Source: an uncultured Coriobacteriia bacterium
Lineage (GTDB): Bacteria; Actinomycetota; Coriobacteriia; Coriobacteriales; QAMH01
NCBI GenBank assembly: GCA_948466335.1
Contig: CAOKAE010000001.1
Coordinates: 98,664-162,663 of the forward strand
Length of the DNA: 64,000 nt
Reading direction: 5' to 3'
The notes under the pieces: generated by a model
The model's database searches: none
Seen by the model: only the letters and a program-made list of their open reading frames with translations
What the model was told of the DNA's origin: nothing
Translations under genes and position numbers: made by a program
Shown: positions 23,385-36,288 of the stretch, piece by piece
Layout of the letters: each line of letters starts with the position of its first letter
How positions within the stretch are numbered: the stretch's first letter is position 1

Positions 23385-26045
23385 TTAGGCTTCCTGCGAA
23401 CGATGGGCCGTGCTGCGGCGCATAGGACGCCTACCCATGACCTCGGCCTCGAGCTCGTCGACGGTCTGTATGTCCTTCCTGCGGTTGACGACGACGCCGA
23501 TACCGTAGAAGAGGGTAATCACGATGCCGATGAGCATGAGCCAGTGCACCCAGCACCGCGGAGCCAGCTCGAACGAGGCAAGCGGATTGCCGTCGTCATC
23601 GATGGTCTCTTCACCGGGGAAGGCGGCCAACGGGTTGCCGTCATCGGTGATGGTCTCGGTTGCGGCGGCTGCGGGAGCTGCAGCTGCGCCAGGCGCGGGA
23701 GCGGCGGCAAGCGGCGTCGCGTCATCGACGATGGTTTCGCCGGCGGGAGCCGTCACGGTACCCGCATCGGTGCCCGTACCGGTTCCAGTTCCGGTACCGG
23801 TGCCCTCGTCGCCGGGAACCGGGCCCGGAGTCGGATCGACGGGAGTGGGATCATCCGGCGTGGGCGTAGGATCGACCGGGGTCGGATCCACCGGAGTAGG
23901 ATCAACCGGGGTGGGGTCGGCGGGAGTGGGGTCGACGGGCTTGGCCGTCGCGGTGTAGGTTGCCCTGTAGGCGATGATGTCATCGGTGCGGGTCATGTTC
24001 TCCCAGCCGCTGAAGGCGTAGGTGTTGTCGGCATCCTCGGCCTTGGTGGGAACCTCGCCTGCGAAGCTCGGCTCGACAGTGCCCTGGATATAGCGCATGG
24101 AGGCGAGCTCGGTGATGCCATCCTCGTCATACCAGGTGATGGTGGTGGCGGGAATCGCGGCAATGGCCCTTTCCTCGACATGGTTCACGTCATTAGCGCA
24201 GACGCGCTGCTCGAGACCTTCGCCGTCGATCGTGGCGGGGGTCACGACGGTCCACTCGCCATAGGCGTGGCCGATGGCGGGGATGACCTCGGTGTAGGTG
24301 TGAGTCGCGTCGTGCGAGCAGGTGAAGGTCCTTACGCCGTCGGCCTCGCAAGTGGCCTCGGTGATCACCGTGGCGACGTAGTCGTGGCCAGTGGCCTCGA
24401 CGACTTCCTGGGCGACGAGGACGGTGCCGCAGGTGGCGCAGTGGGATCCCTCGGTGAGACCCGTTTCGGTGCAGGTGGGAGCGACGGCAGCATCGACAAC
24501 CTCGGTATGGCCGGTAGCGGGGACGTCCCTACGCTGCTCGGTGGGGCACATGGAACAGCTCTTGGTCTCCTTGCCGGGTTCGGTGCAAGTGGGAGCAATG
24601 GTCACGACCCACTCGCCCCAGCTATGGTCGAATTGCGGGATTTCCTCCTGGGCAACGAGGATCTCGCCGCAGACAGAGCACTTCTTGCCGTCGGTCAGGC
24701 CGGGATAATAGCAGGTGGCCGCCTTGCCGGGGATTATCTCCTCGGTATGACCAAGGGGCTCAATGTCCTTGCGCTGGGCGCCCCCGCACCTCAAGCATTT
24801 CTGCTCTTCCTTACCCTTCTCGGTGCAGGTGGGGGCTTGGGTCACATACCACTCGGTCCAGTCATGGCCCAAGGAAGGAATAACCTTGAATCCCTCGGAA
24901 TGATCACAACGCGAGCAGCGACTGCCCGCCTCGATGCCGGGATTCGTACAATCCGGAGCGATAGCAGCAACTCCTACCATGTCATGGCCAAGAGCCGCGA
25001 CATCCTCGGTCATGGTCGCATTGCAACCCTCACGCATGCAGGTGAAGGTCTTGACGCCCTCATCGGTGCAGGTGGGATCGGTGGTCACGACGCCCTTGTC
25101 CCAGTCGTGGCCAAGAACGGGCACAACCTCCTGGGCAACGAGCACGGTGCCACAAACGCTGCAGTGGGAGCCCTCGGTGAGGCCCGTGGTCTCGCAGGTG
25201 GGGGCAATGGCCTCGTCGATGACGATGGCATGACCGGTGGCGGGGATGACCTCCACGGTCGTCCTGTCGCAGGTCGTACACTTCTGGCCGGCGGTGTTGC
25301 CGGGCTCGGTGCAGGTGGGATCCTTGGCCTCGACATCGACCCAATTATGCTCGATGGTGATGTTGTAGGTCACTGTGTGGCGCTTGGTATATTCAAGGTT
25401 CCCAATAACCTCATGAACAACGGTTGCGGTGTCAACATTCCTCACGTTAATTGAAGCGCTGGCCTCCCACAGACTCATCTTTTCGTTGCTGATGATCACA
25501 TTCGGATTAGACGACTTCCATGTGCTGTATGTGCCGTCAACATGATTGATAAGATCACCGGCGTCCGTATGACAAATCAGGGTGCTCTGTTCACCACACC
25601 TAACGGTTTGATCCCATTGTTTCGTTGCATTGGGCTTGATGTCATCAACATCCATCACCCCCATCGGCGCGATAGCGTACGCCTCGCTCATGACGACCTC
25701 TTCGGCAACCGTGAGCACCGAAACGCCGTTATCCTCCTCGACAGCCGGGGTCTCGTCGTCGGTGGCGGACTCCTCCTCGTCTTCCTCGACCGCAGGCTCT
25801 TCCTCGTCCTCGGCGTCTTCATCGACAGCGACAGGGGCCTCTTCCTCGAAAGCGGGCTGCACGTCGGCAGGCTCGACCTGATCCTGCATCTCCTCAGCGA
25901 CCGGTTCCTCGTCGGTTGCCCATGCATAGCTCGCGAAGAGCGAGACATTGCACATCGTGAGCACGAGCGCGATGGACGTGAGTGCGGCGATGAGCTTCGC
26001 CAGCGTGCTCCGCTTCACGTCGACCATGTTCTCCAGATGGTTCAT
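23385..26045 (-). CDS. Large surface protein with tandem CxxC repeats and C-terminal membrane anchor
   Basis: An 886-residue exported protein. The signal/anchor (about residues 15-37) is followed by a Glu/Asp-rich region (about 40-110). Around nine tandem ~35-45 residue repeats come next, of the form APTCTExGxxxGxxCxxCG...VIPATGHxW, each with one Cys plus a CxxC pair. A PT-rich linker (repeated DPTPVDPTPV) and a GT-repeat lead to a C-terminal membrane helix (HWLMLIGIVITLFYGIGVVV) and basic tail. The repeats resemble Cys-rich modules of Firmicutes and Coriobacteria surface proteins; their ligand is unknown. Start follows AAGGGG. No sortase motif is evident. Confidence 0.8.
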   Translation of the reverse strand: MNHLENMVDVKRSTLAKLIAALTSIALVLTMCNVSLFASYAWATDEEPVAEEMQDQVEPADVQPAFEEEAPVAVDEDAEDEEEPAVEEDEEESATDDETPAVEEDNGVSVLTVAEEVVMSEAYAIAPMGVMDVDDIKPNATKQWDQTVRCGEQSTLICHTDAGDLINHVDGTYSTWKSSNPNVIISNEKMSLWEASASINVRNVDTATVVHEVIGNLEYTKRHTVTYNITIEHNWVDVEAKDPTCTEPGNTAGQKCTTCDRTTVEVIPATGHAIVIDEAIAPTCETTGLTEGSHCSVCGTVLVAQEVVPVLGHDWDKGVVTTDPTCTDEGVKTFTCMREGCNATMTEDVAALGHDMVGVAAIAPDCTNPGIEAGSRCSRCDHSEGFKVIPSLGHDWTEWYVTQAPTCTEKGKEEQKCLRCGGAQRKDIEPLGHTEEIIPGKAATCYYPGLTDGKKCSVCGEILVAQEEIPQFDHSWGEWVVTIAPTCTEPGKETKSCSMCPTEQRRDVPATGHTEVVDAAVAPTCTETGLTEGSHCATCGTVLVAQEVVEATGHDYVATVITEATCEADGVRTFTCSHDATHTYTEVIPAIGHAYGEWTVVTPATIDGEGLEQRVCANDVNHVEERAIAAIPATTITWYDEDGITELASMRYIQGTVEPSFAGEVPTKAEDADNTYAFSGWENMTRTDDIIAYRATYTATAKPVDPTPADPTPVDPTPVDPTPVDPTPTPDDPTPVDPTPGPVPGDEGTGTGTGTGTGTDAGTVTAPAGETIVDDATPLAAAPAPGAAAAPAAAATETITDDGNPLAAFPGEETIDDDGNPLASFELAPRCWVHWLMLIGIVITLFYGIGVVVNRRKDIQTVDELEAEVMGRRPMRRSTAHRSQEA

Positions 26046-26302
26046 GTGTACCCCTTGTCCGTTCCCACCACGACAGCTTGCGTACGCTGCCGCGCATTGA
26101 GCCTCTGTCGTGGGATTTCTCCCCGTAGGAGGCGACATTTGATGCCCATGACTATATAGATGCCCTCGATTTCAACTTGCATTCTGACAGGGCATTGATA
26201 GGATATTGACATGATAATGACCGTCAAATGCCATTGAACGGTGCCTGATCAGAAACGAACGGCCGCATTGTTTTTGCCGTTTTCGAGCAAGGGGGGGGGC
26301 AC

Positions 26303-27046
26303 GTGCCCGATTCCGCCGGCAAGTTACGCGTGCAACGAGACTCATGGGAGCAGGGACATCTCACGCTCATATGCGGCATTGCCAATGCGGGTGGAGGGGT
26401 GTTGCTCGTCGACTCTGCCGGCAAGAACTACACGCGCGGCTTGACGCGCATGCGAAAGCCCTTCGAGCAGATACCCCGCATCACCCGCAAGGAGCTTGGC
26501 ATCGCCTGCGTTACCGAACCCGTGCTTGACGGTGCGAATTTCTGCCTCGAGGTCATTGTTCCCGCTGTCGACCCGGCCTTTCCCGTCGAATACCAGGGCA
26601 GGTACTGGTACTACGATGGTGCGAGAGGTGAAAACCGTTCCGTACGACCGGAGGAGGTCATTGACCTTCGTCATGCCGTACTGCCGGCGCCGCTCATCGA
26701 GAAAACGGTCGAGGATTCCTCGGCAGACGAAGAGGGCGATGTTATGCCGGCACCCGTAAGAACTGGTATCTCGGTCTTCGAAGGTCTCGCCACCGGAGAG
26801 GACCTGCGCAGCGCTCCCTTCTCGCAGCGTTCCATAGCGGCGGCCAACGACCTTGACCTCACCTCGACCGATGAATTCGTGTTGCGGGCGTTGCGCGCGA
26901 ACGGCCGTGCGACGGCACCCGGCATCGCCGAGCTGTTCGGCGTGAGCGAAAGCACCGTGCGGCGTTCCTTCAGAAAGCTGCGTGAACTGGGACTTATCGA
27001 CCGCGTCGGGTCGAACAAGGCAGGATATTGGAGATTGCTCGGATAG
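26303..27046 (+). CDS. AlbA_2/Schlafen-like regulator with C-terminal winged helix
   Basis: A 247-residue protein. The N-terminal ~110 residues look like an AlbA_2 domain (ICGIANAGGGVLLVDSAGKNYTRGL, then RYWYYDGA), found in predicted transcriptional regulators. The C-terminal ~70 residues are a winged helix (ELFGVSESTVRRSFRKLRELGLIDRVG). Usually an ATPase-like middle domain is present; here it is replaced by a short linker, making a compact form. Start is GTG after a G-rich run. Target genes are unknown; it is not clearly operonic. Confidence 0.65.
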   Translation: MPDSAGKLRVQRDSWEQGHLTLICGIANAGGGVLLVDSAGKNYTRGLTRMRKPFEQIPRITRKELGIACVTEPVLDGANFCLEVIVPAVDPAFPVEYQGRYWYYDGARGENRSVRPEEVIDLRHAVLPAPLIEKTVEDSSADEEGDVMPAPVRTGISVFEGLATGEDLRSAPFSQRSIAAANDLDLTSTDEFVLRALRANGRATAPGIAELFGVSESTVRRSFRKLRELGLIDRVGSNKAGYWRLLG

Positions 27047-27055
27047 GTTTCCGGC

Positions 27056-27562
27056 CTACAAGACACCTGCGTCGAAAATCTGCATGAGCTCGTTGACGCT
27101 CGCGAAGGGCTTGTTGTCCTGCGGATTTCTCACGTTGACAAGCTCGCCCGTCCACACGCGGCCGCCATCCGAGAACTTCTTCGAACGCACGATGTACCTG
27201 AAGTGCAGGCGAGGTTGATTTTTGCTGAGCTTTGCCTCGGCCCCGTAATCAAGACCGTTGAGCGCATGGCGGATCATCTTGACGTAATCCTTGGCATCGC
27301 GTTCGTCACCAAGGCGAATGAGACCCGTCTCGCAGTTGTAGAGCACGCCGTCCGCAACGAAAACGGACCTGATGCGCTCGCGACGGCGCTTTTCGACCAG
27401 CACGATCGCGACGGCCACCCCGATGATGACGAGCCACCAGACGATGGTGATGGCAAGGTCGGCCGGGTCGGTCAGGGAAAAGCCGAAGTGGTTCCAAAGC
27501 CAGAGAAACTCGAGGGAAAGCAGCACGAGAATCACGAGGACGATGATGTTGCTCTTGCGCAA
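27056..27562 (-). CDS. Two-helix membrane protein of unknown function
   Basis: Not recognised. The 168 residues show two membrane segments (about 6-26 and 34-58), a basic RRRERIR turn and a soluble C-terminal domain of about 105 residues that looks mixed alpha/beta. The start is probably TTG at 27562, preceded by AAGAGG at good spacing; a GTG at 27601 is an alternative that adds 13 residues. It is convergent with the AlbA_2 regulator. Confidence 0.55.
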   Translation of the reverse strand: MRKSNIIVLVILVLLSLEFLWLWNHFGFSLTDPADLAITIVWWLVIIGVAVAIVLVEKRRRERIRSVFVADGVLYNCETGLIRLGDERDAKDYVKMIRHALNGLDYGAEAKLSKNQPRLHFRYIVRSKKFSDGGRVWTGELVNVRNPQDNKPFASVNELMQIFDAGVL

Positions 27563-27610
27563 GGGTGCCTCTTTTATTGGTCTTAGTCCTGTATGAGGCA
27601 CGAGCGCATA

Positions 27611-27635
27611 AAAAACGGGGCCCTGATGGCCCCGG
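27611..27635 (-). terminator. Rho-independent terminator of tRNA-Ala
   Basis: On the minus strand CGGGGCC-ATCAG-GGCCCCG is followed by six T, directly downstream of the tRNA-Ala CCA end. Confidence 0.75.
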
Positions 27636-27641
27636 TGCTTG

Positions 27642-27717
<76 letters not shown>

Positions 27718-27752
27718 GTCTGATGCGCTGTGCGGATTTACCCCCTGGTATC

Positions 27753-27797
27753 AATAAACGCCCCGGCGGCGACTCGGCCCACGCCGGGGCGTTTATT
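27753..27797. terminator. Hairpin between tRNA-Ile and tRNA-Ala
   Basis: Perfect 15-bp arms AATAAACGCCCCGGC and complement surround a 15-nt loop. The T-rich 3' arm fits a terminator for tRNA-Ile on the minus strand, or a processing hairpin if the two tRNAs are cotranscribed. Confidence 0.65.
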
Positions 27798-27805
27798 ACC
27801 AAAGA

Positions 27806-27882
27806 TGGTGGGCCTTACAAGATTCGAACTTGTGACCTCACGATTATCAGTCGTGCGCTCTAGCCAACTGAGCTAAAGGCCC
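27806..27882 (-). tRNA. tRNA-Ile (anticodon GAT)
   Basis: A 77-nt cloverleaf starting GGGCCTTTAGCTCAGTTGGC, with anticodon GAT in loop CTGATAA, T arm CAAGTTCGAATCTTG and encoded CCA. tRNA-Ile/tRNA-Ala neighbours usually sit in rRNA spacers; here they are free-standing. Confidence 0.95.
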
Positions 27883-27999
27883 GCGCAAATACGCGAGCAT
27901 GTATACTGCCACAATCATAGTTCCGTGTGAAGCAAAATCCCCAGAAAGTTCGGGTTTCATCCGCAAGCGTGCTTTGGCATGTGTGCCAGCGGAGCTGAA

Positions 28000-28090
28000 A
28001 ATGAGACAGTTTGGTCAGGCACCTCTGTCTCATTTTCTTCTGGTGCCTGTGAAGGATGAGACAGAGGTGCCTGATCAAGCTGTCTCATCC
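28000..28090. repeat. TGAGAC palindrome family, variant tandem pair after gyrA
   Basis: Two units (28000-28034 and 28054-28090) are separated by a linker with TGGTGCCTGTG. The inner core reads GGTCAGGCACC or GGTGCCTGATC instead of GGTCTGACC, so this is a distinct subtype. It lies just downstream of the gyrA stop. Confidence 0.82.
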
Positions 28091-28105
28091 TTCGTGTTCG
28101 TCCCT

Positions 28106-30835
<2,730 letters not shown>

Positions 30836-30851
30836 GTGATTTCATCCCTCC

Positions 30852-32882
<2,031 letters not shown>

Positions 32883-33007
32883 TTACTCTAAAACACAATA
32901 TTTTGTGTTTTGAGGGACTTTTGGCTCCATGTGTGGGGGTGACTACCACTGAAGGGCTTACAAGGGCTTAAATCGCCTATTTATTCGCGAAATAATGTCC
33001 TTCGACA

Positions 33008-33574
33008 TCACGCGCCGATTTTCTCGATTCCCTTCTGGAGTTCGAGGTTCGCCTTGGCGGCGGCGTAGGCGATGTCGCGGAGCTGATCGTTCTCTATGTG
33101 GGCAAAGGCCTCCTCGAGACCGGAGAGCTCGTCCTCGCTGAGAGCGATGGGCTGGACCTTGCGGTACTCCTCTTCCTCGGCTTCGAGGAGCTGCAGCGTG
33201 GTAAGGCGACGGTCGCGGGCGACATACTGGTCCTTCGAAACCTTGAAGGTAAGCTTCTCGACCTGTTCGGCCTTTCTCACGGCACCGGGAGCGCCGGCTT
33301 CGTCATTGTTGAGCTCTATGTTGAGGTTGAGGCGCAGGAGCTCGGATTGCATGCTCAGCTCGGTCGCCCAGATCGAGCTGTCGACGTATACGATGACCTC
33401 GCTCGCGGCGGTGTTGGGAACGACGAACACGGCAGTGACATGTTCCGCGATGCGCTTGTCCACGGACAGGTTCCAGGCCCTCTTCACACGAGCGCTTGCG
33501 GAAAGGTCCGGATTATCACGCTGGAGCGAACGTACGACTCCCTGAATCTCTGATCCCACGTCGTACCCTGTCAT
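33008..33574 (-). CDS. DciA/DUF721-family protein
   Basis: A 188-residue protein in the recF-gyrB interval, the usual place for DUF721 genes in Actinobacteria. The DUF721 core reads AWNLSVDKRIAEHVTAVFVV, then EVIVYVDSSIWATELSMQSELLRLNLN. DciA members help load the replicative helicase DnaB in bacteria without DnaC/DnaI. The C-terminal ~80 residues are charged and helical and not part of the core. The ATG at 33574 is preferred over a GTG 3 nt upstream. Function is by family and position. Confidence 0.78.
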   Translation of the reverse strand: MTGYDVGSEIQGVVRSLQRDNPDLSASARVKRAWNLSVDKRIAEHVTAVFVVPNTAASEVIVYVDSSIWATELSMQSELLRLNLNIELNNDEAGAPGAVRKAEQVEKLTFKVSKDQYVARDRRLTTLQLLEAEEEEYRKVQPIALSEDELSGLEEAFAHIENDQLRDIAYAAAKANLELQKGIEKIGA

Positions 33575-33665
33575 CACACACCCCCATGCAGCATTGAGTT
33601 TTCATTCAGGTGCTTTACGCATAATACCACGTCATGTTCTGCCAGCAGCGCAGCGTTGTGTCAGC

Positions 33666-33728
33666 GCAACAAAGGGACGGTCCTAACGTCGCGCAAAAAG
33701 CGCGACGTTAGGACCGTCCCTTTGTTGC
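33666..33728. repeat. 29-bp perfect inverted repeat (GGGACGGTCC family)
   Basis: Perfect arms at 33666-33694 and 33700-33728 with loop AAAAA, containing AAAGGGACGGTCCTAACG. It lies between recF and the DciA gene, just after the recF stop. The very long perfect stem exceeds normal terminators. Confidence 0.85.
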
Positions 33729-33744
33729 TTTTCCGCGTTCTTTG

Positions 33745-34941
33745 TTAAATCGGACAGCTGTAGTCGTAGCGCGTGCCCTCGATAGGCACGCGCACGACGG
33801 TGGCGCGGTCGATGGTCTCGGCGGAGAAGTAGTCGAGGTTGGTCGTGGTGATGAAGGTCTGGGCGTTCTTCTCGATGAACGCCGTGAGGGCGTCGCGGTG
33901 CCTCTCGTCGAGTTCGGACATGACGTCGTCGAGAAGGAGGACGGGTTCCGTCCCGACTATCTCGTTCACGAGCTCGACGGAGGCGAGCTTCATCACGAGC
34001 ACGATGGTGCGCTGTTGTCCCTGGGAGGCGAAGAGCCGCGCGTTTCTTCCGTTGATGAAGAAAGCGATTTCGTCTTTGTGGGGGCCTATGAGGGATACGC
34101 CGCGGCGTAGTTCCACGTTGGCCAGCTCACGTGACTTCCCGATGAGCCTGTCCTGTATCTCTTCGAGCGTCAGCTCGGATGACGGGGGATTTGCATCCCC
34201 GTTTTGAAGAGGCTCCTCGATTGAGGGTACGTCCCCCCTCTGGCGGCCATCGGGGTCATGGCGGTCCCAGGAGGGAATGTAGCGGGCATGGAGGTGTTCG
34301 CCGGGGACGATATCACTATAGATGGAAGTCATGTGGGAAAGGAGCCGGTCGAAGAGCCTCCACCGGGCAAGGCAAAGGCGCGCGCCGTGTACGGCGAGGG
34401 ATTCATCCCAGGATTCGAAGAGCGCTCCCTCGTGGATGCCCTCCTTGATGAGGAGGTTTCGCTGCTTGAGCGCCTGCTGGTATTCGCTCTTGAGCGACGA
34501 GTAGTTCTTCGAGAGCTGCACGGCGAGGGCGTCGATGGCATCGCGTCTGCGCGTGGAGGACGCCTTGATGAGTTGAAGATCATCGGGGGTGAACAGCACG
34601 CAGGGAAGGACGCCGCGGATGGAGGACGGTGACTTCTTCTTGCCGTTGACCTCGTAGGAGCGCTCGTTTCCCGCCAACACGATGCGTTGCTCTATACGGC
34701 GCTTGTCCTCCTCGAGCCTGATGAGGGCATGTCCCCGTTCCTGCCCCCAGGAGATGACCTCCGTCCACGATGGCTTGCGAAACGAGCTTCCCGCGGTCAG
34801 GAGCTGTATGGCCTCGACGATGTTGGTCTTTCCGACGGCGTTTGGTCCCACGACGATGACGAGATTGCCGAGGTCGTCGAGGGAGAGGCGATCGTATCCC
34901 CTAAAGTTGTCGAGGATGACGCTTTTGATCTTGAGGGTCAT
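33745..34941 (-). CDS. recF: DNA replication and repair protein RecF
   Basis: SMC-like ABC ATPase that helps RecOR load RecA at gaps. The 398 residues contain NFRGYDRLSLDDL, Walker A GPNAVGKTN (about 32-40), signature-like LFASQGQQRTIVLVMKLA and Walker B PVLLLDDVMSELD. A non-conserved insertion of about 40 residues (PSWDRHDPDGRQ onward) lengthens the middle. It follows dnaN after 21 nt in the dnaA-dnaN-recF order. Confidence 0.95.
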   Translation of the reverse strand: MTLKIKSVILDNFRGYDRLSLDDLGNLVIVVGPNAVGKTNIVEAIQLLTAGSSFRKPSWTEVISWGQERGHALIRLEEDKRRIEQRIVLAGNERSYEVNGKKKSPSSIRGVLPCVLFTPDDLQLIKASSTRRRDAIDALAVQLSKNYSSLKSEYQQALKQRNLLIKEGIHEGALFESWDESLAVHGARLCLARWRLFDRLLSHMTSIYSDIVPGEHLHARYIPSWDRHDPDGRQRGDVPSIEEPLQNGDANPPSSELTLEEIQDRLIGKSRELANVELRRGVSLIGPHKDEIAFFINGRNARLFASQGQQRTIVLVMKLASVELVNEIVGTEPVLLLDDVMSELDERHRDALTAFIEKNAQTFITTTNLDYFSAETIDRATVVRVPIEGTRYDYSCPI

Positions 34942-34962
34942 CGCATGAAGGTATAGCGGCCG

Positions 34963-36063
34963 CTAGTTGAGGCGGACGGGCATGGCAAGGTAGAGGAAAT
35001 CATCCTTGTCGACGTTCTTCAGGATTCCGGGCTTGAGGGAGGACTGCAGCTCGATGAGCACGTCTCCCTTGATCATGTTGAGTCCGTCGAGGATGTACTG
35101 GTGGTTGAACGCTATCTCCATGCTGGGGCCGTCGACTTCGGCGGAGACGACCTCGGATGCACCGCCGACATCGGCGGTGTTGGCGGAGATGGTGACGTTC
35201 TGGCTTTCGGCGGAGAACTGGAACCTGATGGGCGTGTGCGATTGCGCGAGAATCGCGACGCGCTTGATGGAGGTGATGAGGGCTTGGGTGTCCATCTGGA
35301 TGGATACCTCGTGGTCGGCGGGAATGAGCTGCTTGTAGTTGGGGTAGGTTCCCTCGATCTTGCGGCTCACGAAGATGGTCTCGCCGAAGGTGATGAGGAC
35401 TTGGTTCTCGGAGAACCCGACCGAGACCGACTCGCTCGAGAGGGCGAGGCGGCAGACCTCGTCGAAGGTCTTGCCGGGGATGATTGCGGAGAAGTCGTTG
35501 ACGTCGGAGTTCGGGACGGGAATCTCGGCTACGGCGAGGCGGTAGGAATCCGTTGCGGCCAGTGTCACGACACCGTCTTTGACGGCAAAAAAGATGCCGG
35601 TCAGGATGATGCGCGACTCGTCGCGCGACACGGCCTTGCCCACGCAGCGCACGGCGTCGGCGAGTTCGGCCGGGGGAAGCACGATGGTCGTCGAGGGGTC
35701 AACCTGCGGGAAGTAGGGGAAGTCCGCGGGGTTGAGGGCGGAGAGGGTAAACGACGAGTCGAGGCAGGTGATGTGCGCCTGCTCGTCTGCGGTGCTGATC
35801 TCGATGGAGGCGTCGGGCAGGCTCTTCACGATATCAGCGAGAAGCTTGCCGGGGATGACGCAACGGCCGGGCTCGTCGATGTTCGCGTTGGTGGCGTGTT
35901 TGATGGATATCTCGAGGTCCGTCGTCTGGAACACGAGCTTTCCCTGGTCGGTGGTCTCGAGGAGAATGCCCGAGAGGATGGGAAGGGTCGATCGTGACGA
36001 CATGCCCTTGGATACGGTGTTGATGGCGCTCAGAAGGCCGTCTTTTGAGATTCTGAATTTCAC
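34963..36063 (-). CDS. dnaN: DNA polymerase III beta sliding clamp
   Basis: Ring-forming processivity factor. The 366 residues fit the three-domain clamp: KFRISKDGLLSAINTVSKG at the start, a DLEISIKHATN block, ATDSYRLAVAEIP in the middle and FLYLAMPVRLN at the end. Position between dnaA and recF confirms the call. The 225-nt gap to dnaA is AT-rich and probably holds the dnaN promoter. Confidence 0.97.
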   Translation of the reverse strand: MKFRISKDGLLSAINTVSKGMSSRSTLPILSGILLETTDQGKLVFQTTDLEISIKHATNANIDEPGRCVIPGKLLADIVKSLPDASIEISTADEQAHITCLDSSFTLSALNPADFPYFPQVDPSTTIVLPPAELADAVRCVGKAVSRDESRIILTGIFFAVKDGVVTLAATDSYRLAVAEIPVPNSDVNDFSAIIPGKTFDEVCRLALSSESVSVGFSENQVLITFGETIFVSRKIEGTYPNYKQLIPADHEVSIQMDTQALITSIKRVAILAQSHTPIRFQFSAESQNVTISANTADVGGASEVVSAEVDGPSMEIAFNHQYILDGLNMIKGDVLIELQSSLKPGILKNVDKDDFLYLAMPVRLN

Positions 36064-36288
36064 GTTGTCGCTCCCCTATTATTACTAGTTCTTATTTATA
36101 TATATCTAATAATCTTAATAAGACAGGTGAATTAGTGGAAAACTTCTCTTCTACCAGTTCACGCCCTCTTTTTTGGTTGACGTTCCTTGTCGAAAACCGA
36201 TTCCGTTATCAACAGGTATTTTAGCGGGTAAAACTTATCAAGAAGCCCTCAACCTTCTATTCACTGGTTTTCTACGGGGTTATCCACC
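36064..36288. promoter_or_regulatory. dnaA-dnaN intergenic region with DnaA-box-like sites
   Basis: A 225-nt AT-rich spacer. TTATCCACC at 36280-36288 abuts the dnaA stop, and weaker TTATCAACA and TTATCAAGA occur at about 36206 and 36235. In many bacteria this gap is the second part of a bipartite origin; here it is weaker than the main cluster at 38.6-39.0 kb. Confidence 0.45.

Noticed and set aside
23403..25454. A 683-codon plus-strand frame across the CxxC-repeat surface protein
   Set aside because: It mirrors the repeats of the minus-strand surface protein and has low-complexity Gly/Arg/Asp composition.
23385..26045. CxxC repeats as zinc-finger DNA-binding protein
   Set aside because: A signal segment and C-terminal membrane anchor show it is a surface protein.
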